Under the pieces are notes generated by a model, which made no database searches, was not told the origin of the DNA, and was given only the letters and a program-made list of their open reading frames with translations. Below, in pieces: positions 1 through 10,450 of a stretch of DNA of 64,000 bases; position 1 is the first letter of the stretch; each line of letters opens with the position of its first letter. Location: NCBI GenBank assembly GCA_027886175.1, contig JAJNNQ010000026.1, positions 16,115,501-16,179,500 of the forward strand. Reading direction: 5' to 3'. Position numbers and translations under genes: made by a program. The DNA comes from Phylloscopus collybita. Its lineage: Eukaryota > Chordata > Aves > Passeriformes > Phylloscopidae.

Positions 1-1327
1 CCTTTTTCTTTTTTTTTTTTTTCCTTCCTTTATTTTTAAATGAGAGCTTGTATTACAAAGTACAGATTGGCCTGAAAAAAAGGGATCACTGATTTCATGC
101 CATTGGTGCTGTTCAGAGTTTTGCAAATACATGAAGAGACAACATAAAGTTGTTTCAAGGTGTTCCCCAAGGGCAGTAGTCATAGAGAGCCACAGAAAAA
201 CTCTTGTTAAGGAGTTGGCAAATTAAATACAGGACAGTAAGAGACCTCTCTCTCCTTTTATAGTTCGAACAGAAATACTTGAATCCTGCAGTGCCAAAGT
301 CTTACTCTTTCATAGAACATCACATCAAAGTACATTGTACATTGTATTCTTACCAGATTCCTGAAGTTATATGGATAATATCAGCAGGAAATTCAAAAAG
401 CACTAAGGAAAAACTGCCCTGTTTTCCTTTTTAGAAACTGAAAGTAATGGATAAAAAATTGTTTTGAGCAGTATTAAAAATCAAGAATGGGTTTTGAGTA
501 ACTTACTGCTTACTGCTTTGATTTTTGACAAAATAATTATAGATAAGATAGAGATGAAAGTGCTTTTAATGTTTTGGGTGGGGTTTTTTTCCATTAAAAC
601 CCAGTATTATGTAGAAAATGGAACTTAAATAGGGAACTGTGTTTATCTAACCTGCTACAAGAGAATCCTTTGAGTAAGAAAATCAGTGGGCCAAAATATC
701 ACTTACTGGCACAGAATTCTTTTCTGGTGTACATCACTTACATTACGTGTTCGAATTACACACAGGATTAAATGTACAAGTAATATAGACTGAAGTCAGT
801 ACTAGTGTCATCTTAAATGTTTCTTCATATTCATATACCATACATCTATGATATTTATTTTTTTTGTAGGATGAGCCTGTGAAAATGCAGTAGGCTACAC
901 CTACTGTTGTCTATAAAGACATACCTGGCTTTCATGAGAAGGCATTGGTTCTCTTGATTCATCTGCATAGATTATGGAAAAGTAAATGTACAGCATATGT
1001 AATTAACCATAAAAACAACATGTAAAGTTTAGTCTTGAGAAGAGTTAAATTTTATACAAGAATCCACAAGACAGAGTTTTACTTAATAAACAAAATTCAC
1101 AGATTTTAAAATATTTCTAGCTGAAAACTTTCTGTAATTCTCCCTTTTTGTAATAGAGAGCTGTTATTAGAAATTTTACCCTTTGGGCTGAATTACTGAT
1201 AGTTGAAATTCATTCATTTGTTAGATATTGTCAACAGATATGATGTTGCCAAGGATGGAAATATTGCAGTCCTATTTATAAATTCATGTACATTTGGATA
1301 TGACTTATGATTTTATTTTCTTTGTAG
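1..1327 (+). other. ASCC3 intron (3' part), upstream of exon A
   Basis: This is AT-rich intronic sequence that opens with a T-rich tract (about 5-35) and ends in a canonical acceptor (TTTGTAG at 1321-1327). I see no coding exon, RNA gene or recognisable transposon in it. The donor lies outside the window, so the intron length is unknown. Confidence 0.8.
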
Positions 1328-1448
1328 TTATTTGAACTGCTAGGCCCTGAAGGTTTTGAACTCATAGAGAAACTCCTACAGAACAGATCTCTCATTCTGG
1401 AAAGATATTTGTCTTGTGCAAATGATAACAGGTTCCAGGCTCTCCAAG
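1328..1448 (+). CDS. ASCC3: ASCC3 exon A (about human residues 268-307)
   Basis: Internal exon of the helicase subunit of the ASC-1 complex (ASCC1, ASCC2, ASCC3, TRIP4). The complex is known to separate collided ribosomes and to unwind DNA for ALKBH3-dependent alkylation repair. The exon reads 40 codons plus one base, beginning LFELLGPEGFELIEKLLQNR and ending NRFQALQ. The start is nearly identical to the human protein; the middle (SLILERYLSCANDN) is more diverged, as expected for the region before the helicase cassette. The acceptor is TTTGTAG at 1321-1327 and the donor is CAAG/GTAAGT at 1448/1449. The exon ends in phase 1, which matches exon B. No start codon belongs here: it is an internal exon and earlier exons lie to the left of the window. 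Confidence 0.95.
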
Positions 1449-2683
1449 GTAAGTGACTATAAAATTTTTGTTCCAAATCAGATAAAAAGTAGTTTTCCAG
1501 TTGTTCTATTTCCAACAGTAGTACTGTCCATGTGTAATTAAAAAAAAACAAGCAAAAAAATCCCAGGAGACAATGGGGGAATGTATTTCAGGGCTTAAAC
1601 AAAGAAAGTCTGATTATACAGAAGAAACAAATACAGACTGCATATATTTATTTAGTTTTCAACTGCCTATGGGCATGTGCAAATTTTGAATGTATTAACA
1701 GTTGCACTTTTCCTGTTTTAATGGATTACTCTTCTATTATTCCTCATTTGCTTTCCTGCTTCCTCTCTACTTTGTGCTGTCATCTAATGTAGGCCTTGGG
1801 GGAAGAAAGGCACAGTAACAACCACTTCTGAAAATAATAAAGTCAAGCTTAAGCATGAATACGTGAGGGGGGGGAAGGGTTTCAGGTTTTGTACTGTCAT
1901 TTTTTGCTGTTTTAAGTTAATTTGTCTGCACCAAGTAATTATTTTAAAATAAGATTGTTATTTTAAACCAAGTCTTATTACTTTCTTCTCTGACAAAAAT
2001 AAATCTGATAGCATATTGGGACAAATCTTACATGGACATAGCACCATGCAGCTCATTGTGTGTTCACAGCATATGGAGTTAGAAAAATGTGAATAGAGCC
2101 AGTAATGGTGGACTTATGTATCTCCATAATAATTTTAAAATGGAAATGACCTCTTTTTAATGTTTGTCTTCAATGAAATGTTACATAAGCAAATGTTTAG
2201 AAGTTCATCTCTTTCTGTGTTAATCATTAGTCTAAACTCATCAGAACAACTGTTAGTTTTACCTGTACATGATTTCAAAGACAAATGTCTTCCTATATAA
2301 CAAGACTTTCTGTCCTGATAGTTTTCCCTTCTTAGGTAATCAAATAAAAAATTAAAATACATTCAGTACAAATGGAATTAATATATTTTTCTCCTATGTA
2401 CAGGAGTATTTTCTTCTCACTTAGCAGAATTAGTATGTTGGAAGCTTTTATGAAATTATTCTTCATTATGCCATCAGTGAAATCTATCACAACAATTTCT
2501 TCTAGCATGTGGAGGAAGATTATTTTCAATGTTATGTTTTTCAGACAGTAGAAAAGCATAACTGATTTTATGCTTTTTTTTTTTACTGATGAGGGAATCC
2601 TTCTTTAACTGTGGTAAAAAAAGTCAATGATATTCAAGGTATCTTCTCTTGGATTAAAAATTCTGTTGGCCCTGAGTTCAGTC

Positions 2684-2735
2684 TTTTAATTTTAATAAGT
2701 TTTTTTTTTTTAATAAGTTTTTTTTTTTTCTTTTT
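2684..2735. repeat. Tandem T-rich duplication
   Basis: The block TTAATAAG followed by about 12-13 T occurs twice in direct succession. It is low-complexity sequence typical of slippage in an intron. No function is apparent. Confidence 0.7.
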
Positions 2736-4029
2736 AAGTTGATCCAAATGGTATTTCTAATGGGGAAGTCTTATCTTTCCAAAATTTCACTTGTGGAAGG
2801 GACTAATTTCTGTCTGCAGAAATTTAGTCAACTTTGAATACTTTGTGCCTTTAAAAAATTAATACAAGTCAAGAAACTGTACATATACTGCATTTTTAAC
2901 CATGCTGTGTTATTTGACTACTTCTGTGGCAGTGAAGGTGATTTTTGTGCTTATCAGACAAATCAAGTAATGTTTCTTTGACGTGGTGTGTTCAGTCTGA
3001 ATTAAATTTGGTGAGGAATCCATTGTTGTCCCTTTTTAATACAAGAGAGAGAGAGAGTTAAAGCTGCAGACATGATGGGATTAATGTGGACATTTTGACA
3101 GTTTATTAGAAATTTTTCAATGCTCTTTAACAAGTTATTATTGCCTTATCCAGTATGCATGCTGTGAGGTGTAGGAGTTTCAGTCTTGCTGTAGGTGAAA
3201 ACTAAGCAACACAAATTGTTCAAAATTCCAGTCAAGTGGGTTTATTTGATGAAAAAAGGTTTCCAAGTTTCTCGCTTCAGATTTGGCTGCAGAAGTACAT
3301 TTGAAACATAACTGAGTATTTAATATTCAGTCAAACCTATATAAACTAATAATCTGTTTGCAGAATTTTGAAAAATGATATTTAAAACCACCAATATTGT
3401 TAAAATGAAAACAAAATAAATCTCTCTCTCTGTTGTATATAAAAGACTTGGTTTTGTCTTCAGTTTTGGCCTGAACTGATCTCAGAAAGGTGAATGTAAG
3501 TGAGTTTTTTGGATTGCCTGCTACCCCAGACTTACTATTTACTGTAATTGTTCTGTGGTTCTGATATTTCTTGATAATCCTGCTGTTTATTGATGCAAAA
3601 GGAAGGAGTCCTTGTAATTGTATAGAGTAGGATAGATTTTCTCACTTGTTCAGGGAAATTGCAATGTGACTATGCTTTCAATACAATCATGTTATCTAGT
3701 ATATATACACTAATTGTTATGTGAAGAGGCTGTTTAAAAAAATCACCCTGTTTAATCTGTTGTCACCCTGCTTATCAGTGCATGCATGTAAGAGCAGTGA
3801 TAAGAGGCAAAGTGGCATTTCCACTGTAGATGAAGTCATTAAAAATACAGAAAATGAAAACTGCCCTTCCTTTTGCTGCTAGTCCAGCCCCTTGCTTTGG
3901 GATTAAGTGTATTTTAAATATCCTGTCTTTGGGACATGACCTGGTGGTACTTCTAGATATCTTGAGGCCAACTGTTGCAATCTACAGAAAGCTCAATTAT
4001 TTTTAAACACAGTACACTCACACACACAC

Positions 4030-4310
4030 TGTCGCTGTGGGACACAATGAATGAGACGCGGACTCGTGATTCAGAAGGCTGATGCTCCGAAAAAAGGGGG
4101 CTGGTTTATTCTCAGAACCTATTTTTATACCTTTTTACAATGTGCCCACCTAAGAGGTGGGATCCTTTGACCTATTGGCCACACCAAGGGTCAACAAGCA
4201 AAGTCCCTCCTTAGGAGAGAAATGTGAAAAACAACATAGTTTACAGAGTGTGACCTTGTTTACCACTTTAGATCCCTGAGAAAAAACTTAAGAAAAACCC
4301 AAACATGACA
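4030..4310 (-). mobile_element. Solo ERV LTR (ERVK-like), antisense to ASCC3
   Basis: A 281-bp LTR-like unit. Read on the minus strand it begins TGTCATG and ends GCGACA, giving TGTC...GACA termini. It contains a TATA-like TATAAAAA (about 4123-4131) and an AATAAA (about 4104-4109) in the order expected for U3-R. I recognise the sequence as a family common in songbird genomes, from memory and not from a search. It sits against a CA microsatellite. A 6-bp duplication ACACAC at 4024-4029 and 4324-4329 would fit if the element ended at 4323, but the microsatellite makes this weak. No internal ERV region is present. Confidence 0.72.
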
Positions 4311-4416
4311 AACAGTGGCTACAACACACAAAGCCCCCAAAACACACGTGAAACCCAACAAGAAAAAAGATGGAATCCAGTACTTACAGAGATGCATGCC
4401 TGTTATCATATTGCAG

Positions 4417-4624
4417 AACAGTGCAAGAAGTTTATAGGAGAAAATGTTAAACCAAATTACGGTTGTCAAGTCACAATTCAATCTGAACAAGAAAAGTTGT
4501 TAATGAAACAATATCGTCGGGAAGAAAAACGAAATGCCAGAAAAGAAAAACAAGCTGGGGAAGATGGAGAAGTTTCTGGAGAAGGACAAATGTGCTTTGA
4601 TCCCAAAGAGCTGCGGATGCAAAG
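4417..4624 (+). CDS. ASCC3: ASCC3 exon B (about human residues 308-376)
   Basis: This 208-bp exon enters in phase 1 and leaves in phase 2. It completes a split Glu codon, reads 68 full codons (QCKKFIGENVKPNYGCQVTI ... MCFDPKELRMQ), then gives two bases of the next Arg. It holds the conserved NYGCQVTIQSEQEK segment and a strongly basic stretch (KQYRREEKRNARKEKQ) that links the N-terminal part to the first helicase cassette. Relative to my memory of the human protein there is one extra residue near GEVSGEGQMC. The acceptor TTGCAG ends at 4416 and the donor is AAAG/GTAATA at 4624/4625. The reading frame stays open upstream of 4417 to an ATG at 4305, but that part is intron and LTR, not coding sequence. 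A second AG at 4388-4389 could act as an alternative in-frame acceptor. Confidence 0.94.
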
Positions 4625-5352
4625 GTAATAAATCCCAAAAGTTGAGAAATGCTTCTGTTGTAATTGCTACTTCAACATATCATAACAGTTTATTTTCTTC
4701 TATTTTGCTTTGGTGATTAGGTGATTCTGACTTCAAGTCACGTTTTATTACAAGCGTAGATTTTTTTTTTTTAATATGAAAACCTAATTTTCAGGAAAGA
4801 AAGCAGTGATTTGCTTAATGAGAATCTTCTTGATCTCATCTATGTGGGCTGGAATTTCAGATTAGTGGGGTAGGCTATCTTTCTTAGCTTCTGTATGCAC
4901 ACTACTTGCTTAGGATTTATGAAGTCTGTGCTAAATCTATCAGAACTATCTTTCTTTTTCTCTCTCAAGATTAATGGGTACTATTTTCCAAGTTGTCAGC
5001 TAGAAGGTAGTGGGAGGAGTAGAGGAGGGAGAGGATAAGGAGCAAATAAGCTATTGTATTTTCTATTGAGAAAAATACAGTGAAACTGGTATCTAACTGT
5101 AAAATCATGTTGTTGTGTTGCTTAAAAAGAGTCAAAACTGCTTTTAGGAAAGCCTTGCACTTATTGGATCGCACTTCTGAATTTTATCTAAACCGTGTGT
5201 TTTAAGGTTTTTGTCTAACTAGTGCCAGAGAATAATAACACTGTAAAATTTTTTTCTTTAATTTGCTGCTCTGACTTTAATGTACTATGCTCAGTTTTTG
5301 TGATGGCAGCCTGAAATGGGCAGGATTACTGCAGGTATTTTTCTGCTCACAG
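4625..5352 (+). other. ASCC3 intron B-C (728 bp)
   Basis: A short intron with donor GTAATA and acceptor GCTCACAG. It is plain AT-rich sequence with a T run near 4761-4772. No repeat or RNA gene is recognised. Confidence 0.88.
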
Positions 5353-5494
5353 AGAACTAGCACTTCTGAATGCTCGAAGTATGCCAGTCCTAAGTAGACA
5401 AAGAGAGAGGAGCATCGAAAAAATTCATTATCCACATGTCTATGATTCCCGAGCTGAAGCTATGAGAACATCAGCATTCATTGGGGGTGCAAAG
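5353..5494 (+). CDS. ASCC3: ASCC3 exon C (about human residues 376-423)
   Basis: This 142-bp exon supplies the last base of the split Arg codon and then 47 codons, from ELALLNARSMPVLSRQR to SAFIGGAK. The conserved segment EKIHYPHVYDS matches the human protein, while the short REROS-like stretch (RERSI here) is variable. This part precedes the helicase core and has no catalytic motif of its own. The acceptor is CTCACAG/AGAACT and the donor is AAAG/GTATGT at 5494/5495. The exon ends in phase 0, which is kept by exons D to G. Confidence 0.94.
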
Positions 5495-6033
5495 GTATGT
5501 TGGTGCATGACCCTTCTTGAACAGTACATCTTTCCCCATGAGTAATGTGCAGCAGGGTTCTTGGAATCCAATGTATGAAGCAGTGCTTCTTTTCAGAGGG
5601 TTTTAAACACTTTGATATATTCCATTTTTATTTTGACTCTGAAAGAAATCATCTCATTTTCAACTAATGTATTTGCTTTTATTTCTACGGTCATTTAAAT
5701 TCTTAAGATAGTATTTTTCTGTCTTTTGGATACCTGTGAATTGAGTTTAACAAAATAAGTGCTTTATGAAATCCTAGACCTAATGGAGTCTGAAATTTAT
5801 TAAAACAGAGTTAACTTTTGGGGGGTTTTGGGACTATTTTCTGAGTAGTAAAACTGATTATTTGACATTTGGGGGGGTTCAGTGCTGACTATAAAATGAA
5901 TGAGTGAGATTTGCTTTTAGTTTGGATTCATTTTTTTGAAGGAAAGTCATAAAGCATTGTTCAAAGTGAGTTACACATAATGACACTTTCTGTTTTCATA
6001 CTTTTAATTAATTTTCCTGTAATACATTTTTAG
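5495..6033 (+). other. ASCC3 intron C-D (539 bp)
   Basis: A short intron with donor GTATGT and acceptor CATTTTTAG. It includes two G-rich runs on the + strand (about 5820-5827 and 5871-5877) in otherwise AT-rich sequence. Nothing else is recognised. Confidence 0.88.
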
Positions 6034-6159
6034 GTGTTCTTACCAGAGTCAGTTCAGCGAGAAAACAATAAAATGTATGAAGAGGTGAAGATCCCCCATA
6101 GTGAACCCATGCCTATTGGTATTGAAGAGAAAATTGTTTATATTAAAGACTTAGATGAG
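6034..6159 (+). CDS. ASCC3: ASCC3 exon D (about human residues 424-465)
   Basis: This 126-bp, phase 0-0 exon gives 42 codons, starting VFLPESVQRENNKMYEEVKI and ending VYIKDLDE. It is the entry segment just before the RecA-like core of helicase cassette 1. The QRENNK.YEEV.IP.SEPMP pattern is shared with human ASCC3. The first codon is GTG, read as Val because it follows an acceptor AG (6032-6033); it is not a start. The donor is GAG/GTGAGT at 6159/6160. A very long intron follows. Confidence 0.94.
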
Positions 6160-9151
6160 GTGAGTATATACCATTTCAAAGATATTAAATTACTTTTTAC
6201 TTTGTATTACCAAAATTTAACTGGAAATATTGCCAGTTTTTCCAGTGGTATGTGATAGATAAATGCAGACAGTTAATTTCTTCTCTACTAATTTGAAGAA
6301 TATTTATTGGGGAACATACTTCAGTGACATAATCCCTTTCATGTGGACTCAGATTCAAAGAATTTCTGATCTGAACTACTTGTTCATGAGTTGCAGTTCT
6401 CAATTCCTTTGGCATTACATTTTCAGTTATTTATGGTTTTGAGCTGTGATCTGAATTACTGAAATGAAAGTATTACAGTGATTCTGTTCTCTTCTGGAGA
6501 TCACAGGAGAGAGTGAGCCTGAGCTTCTGTACCTTGACCTGTACAGGTTGGCTTCTGACTGCACAGCCCTATTCTGCACCAGTCTTAGTGGCTGATGCAG
6601 TTCAGGGGTGTTGAATGTAGTGTTAGAGACTGTATAGGCTGCAAAGTCATCTCAAAATGTGCTTTGATGACAGAAAGTAAAAGACAGAGAGGAAAAATGG
6701 GGGTAAAACAAACGTTCATGTTTCAACTTTTACTGATTTAAAATGGTGAAAAAGCTGAGGCAAGGGAACAAATTTCTTGTTAGCTATTTACAGTCTAGAA
6801 CTTGCAGAACTCCATCACAGGTACTCCTCGTTGTATATGTCAAGTCTATTGAAAATTGGAAGATTTGGTATTGATTTGAACAGAGACATAAAAAGCAAGC
6901 TCTGTGTACAGAGAAGGTTTTATGTCTCTTAGTTCTGCAGCATATAGCATGGATACATTTTTTCCACCTTTTTCTCTCTGGGAAAGCAGGAAATGAGCAT
7001 ATACACTGAGCACTTTATTGGGATTCTGAGTAAAGATTGTCTTATGTAAAGAATTAACTCTTTCAAAACAGAAGACAGTCTTAGAATCTGAATCTTCTTT
7101 TCTGCCTAGGTGACAGTACCTAATGTTGTGTTTATGAATTGATTGACAGCCCTTAACCAGATAGAAAAATACAGCCACTGCAGTTATTGTCATTTTATAT
7201 GACAGTATTCAGCATGACAGCTTTTTCCAATAAAATGTCTTTTTCCTAAGCTAAATACTATCTACTAATCTGTAAGCTTTTTGAAAGAAGTACCAATATT
7301 TCAAAAGGTAGCAAATGGTTTCAGAAAAAATATGGTTCAGACAGAAAAATACCTATCTAAAATGAATAGTTTGCAGATTCTTGCACATATAATATTTAAA
7401 ATAAACATTTAAAAATGCATCAGTTATACAAATTTAATAAGTAATTCTCTTTTGCAGCTTGTGTATCAAGAGGTCTGCCTTTCAGTTTTACAATGAAATT
7501 TTGAAAGAGAAACAATTTTCTTCAGAACTTTACTCTTTGATATGATTCTTATTATGTGAGATCAAATAGAATTGTCAACAACAAATACAATTTTGATTGT
7601 TTGAACATGCATGTAATTCCTGCCCCCAAGTTTAGTGTTGATTTGTGACAACAGATGACAAATTTATGAAGTTTGTCCAGCTGCAGGACTTCTCAGCTTT
7701 TTGGTTACAGTAATGAGACTCATAGATTTGAAATTTGTTTAGTAGAAATCTTTTATCAAGGAGTTGAAAGAAGCTAGAATTTCCAGTGCATAAGTTAAGA
7801 CATACTTTGTCAAGATGTATCTTTGTTAAGCCAAAATTCTTTTTTTTTGTTTGTTTCCTCTGCATGGCTGTTTTAAATCTCTAAGCTCAGAAACACCTTA
7901 GTTGGTGCTTCAAATTTTTGCCAATTAACTGGAGTCAGTTTAGAAAGCATGAAGATTTTCTGTCAATACGTTTTATTTTTGATTAACTAGAATAATCAGA
8001 AGCAGAAAAATAGTGATTTTTCAGGTTTTCCTTAGCATGTATAGGTGCTCATAAAATAGCTCTATTGTATCTCTCTATGGATATGTTTGCAGGATTGTCT
8101 AAAATACGAGTATGTGGGCAAAGAGTAGAGATAACAGTAAATATAACTAGATATTTCATGACTAGGAACTTCTAAAGACATCATGAGAAAGTTGACAGTT
8201 CTGCTGCTGTTGACTACTATGAGGTGCCATTAGTAGTAGGGTTTTGATGTAACATATTTACTCTAGACATAAAGGTACTCAGTCTGTTTAACAAGTCAAT
8301 ATACATGCAACCCATAATCCACAGGAGAAAAAAGGCACAGAACAACCAAGCCATTTATTGTTGCTGGGGTTTTGAGTATTATATATTGAGCTTTATAAGC
8401 ACTTGCTATTCTCTGGGTATTTTTAATACCGGCTGATATTAAAAATTATAAATGTTCTTCCTTTTCTTTTTCGTCTGTATGTTTTCATTTACACAAAAAT
8501 AATTTTAAGAACTCTCTATCTGTTTCTCATGAGCTGTGTGATTTTGATCACACTGTCAGCAGTTTGGGGAGAGTATTTGTGTAACATTTCTTGCAGAATA
8601 CACCATTGCATTTCATTTTCTCAACTCCTAAGGTCAGAATTCATAAGGAGGTCATTTATATTTTGAATTGTTGGCCAGAAGTTAAAGCTCTGCATTATAT
8701 AAGTTGGAAGTAACCTTGCATTTTAAATTATTTAAATATTAGTTAAGATTTAGATTTTCTTATTTCCTATAAACACAGGTTGAGAAGAGATGAGAGAAAT
8801 GCATTCCTCTAGACACTAATTCTAACGAATCACATATTAACCACATTTTAAACATGTATATGCTTCCTTTTTTAATAGTTTCTTATGCAGAAGTATAAGG
8901 CAAAATGGCAAAACCTATGAACCAACACCAAAGGCAGCAGCAATGCTTTAAACCAGGACAGGTATTAACACAGGGTTCTTTTTGATAGGATTGGCAGTGT
9001 AGCCAGGATGCATCTGCCACTGCACTCCAGACTGAAGAAAAACACTAGTTTTATCACTATATTATCTGAAATCGTAAGGCTAGTATTTTCCAATTAAGTA
9101 TTTAGTTTAGTTAGGACCTCCTTGCAAAGGATCAGAGCTTTCCTAAAAAGT

Positions 9152-9188
9152 TTATGATAATTAGTGAAATTATCATAATTAGTGAAAT
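9152..9188. repeat. 11-bp perfect inverted repeat inside an 18-bp-period direct repeat
   Basis: TTATGATAATT (9152-9162) and AATTATCATAA (9168-9178) are perfect reverse complements separated by five bases. The 14-mer ATAATTAGTGAAAT also occurs twice, at 9157 and 9175. It is a small local duplication with no coding role. Confidence 0.75.
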
Positions 9189-9501
9189 CACTGCCTGAAA
9201 GAACACAGGTGGTAAGATGAAACTCCTATGAGCTGACAAAGGTCCAAATTTTTATAGCTACCTTTTCTACCTAATACCATTATGCACTGCAAGTGTGAGA
9301 TCAGGAATGACCAATCATGCACAATTTAGCAGCCATAAAAAAATTCCATAGCATGTCATGAACAACTGGCTTCAGCACTCTTCTGCTTTCTGTGTTCCTT
9401 TTGCAGCTTTGTCTCCTACCTTTCTCCATTATGATCTGAACTGCTGTGTCACCTCCTCCAACAATCTCACTCCACCTGTGTCATCTCATATTGTTTACTT
9501 T

Positions 9502-10244
9502 TGTCTTGGTTTGGAAAGACAGGTATCCACCAGGGAGTTTCCCTTGGAATGGAGAATGTAAACCTATCACCCCCTCCAAATTATTATTATTTTGCAATTA
9601 AGGGCTTTCAGGGAAAGATATGGGAATAGTAATAACAGTTCTTTACTAGGAATATTAAAAAAAATACAAGTGTAGTAGTACAAAAAAAAAAAAAAAACAA
9701 AAAAACAAAAAACAAAAACAAGCAAGCAAACAAACAACAATCCTAGAAACCCTGACAGAGTCAGAGTTACAACCTGACACCCGTTGGTCAGGGTGTTGGA
9801 AACAGTCCACAGTAAGTCCTCCTGGAGTGGCAGATGTGGTTCTGTTGGAGCAGAGATGATCCTTAGAGAAAAAAAAGGGTCCAGTGATGGTGAGAAGGGT
9901 CCAGTCTCCCTCCAGGAATCCAGTGGAACCAGATACCTGTGCTCCTACATCTCAGTTTTTATCTAGGTAGGAATGGTTGGTTCCCCTCACTGGGTGGAAC
10001 ATCTCACAATGGGATGATGGAATGCGTTATGTGAACCTTAATGGCCCATTAGCAGAAGATATCCCCCAGGGAGGATGGGTGGTGAAAGAGATAAGAAACA
10101 CTGCCCCACCTGGTTTTAACAGCTGGTCCGTTATCAGATGGCATCCACCCCCTTCCCCCCCAGAGTTACAAGAAAAAACATCTCCCCAACTGCTTTCAAC
10201 AGATGAAATAGAATACACATTTTTTGGTTACATAACCCAAGACA
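9502..10244. mobile_element. ERV LTR with perfect 8-bp terminal inverted repeats
   Basis: The unit begins TGTCTTGG and ends CCAAGACA, a perfect 8-bp inverted terminal repeat with TG...CA ends. It contains an A-rich tract (9676-9745). I recall this as a passerine solo-LTR family. The minus strand carries a TATA-like ATAAAA near 9957-9962 and an AGTAAA near 9643-9648, so minus orientation is likely. Flanking 5-mers (ACTTT and ATATT) do not match well, so a target duplication is not shown. Open frames inside it, including one crossing its right end, are not genes. Confidence 0.75.
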
Positions 10245-10450
10245 ATATTCTCCCTGTGTTGAGTTGGAAGCAGGAGCTGGTGGCACAGAGGGAGCTATGC
10301 TGCTGCTCGGGAATGTCGCTGAGGTTCAGAAGTAGAAAGATGCACTGCAATTCCCATGGAAGGAATTGCAAAGGGCTCTTACCTTACAGAAAGGCAACAA
10401 ATCCCAGCCCCAGCCCCCTTTGTAGATATCTGCTTTTCTTGACATTTATT
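10245..10450. mobile_element. Possible ERV internal remnant next to the LTR
   Basis: This GC-richer stretch directly abuts the LTR end. On the minus strand it ends in a purine-rich run (CAGGGAGAATAT) just before TGTCTTGG, where a polypurine tract would lie if this were a 3' LTR. The evidence is only position and base composition. Confidence 0.3.

Larger units (their letters stand above)
1449..4416 (+). other. ASCC3 intron A-B (2,968 bp)
   Basis: The donor is GTAAGT and the acceptor is TATTGCAG. The intron contains a duplicated T-rich block (2684-2735), a short GA run (about 3044-3056), a CA run (4018-4029) and an antisense ERV LTR (4030-4310). Otherwise I see only unique AT-rich sequence. 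Confidence 0.85.

Noticed and set aside
4305..4416. Apparent N-terminal extension of the exon B frame to an ATG at 4305
   Set aside because: The ATG is at the end of the LTR and the frame continues through intron. Homology to ASCC3 begins only after the acceptor at 4416.
6500..6620. A slightly GC-richer patch as a possible exon or regulatory island
   Set aside because: It has no open frame with splice sites and no repeat or motif I recognise. Human ASCC3 has no exon between the flanking ones.
9016..9030. Alu element or human contamination
   Set aside because: Only 15 bases match exactly and the surroundings do not extend to Alu. The locus is continuous bird-like intron.
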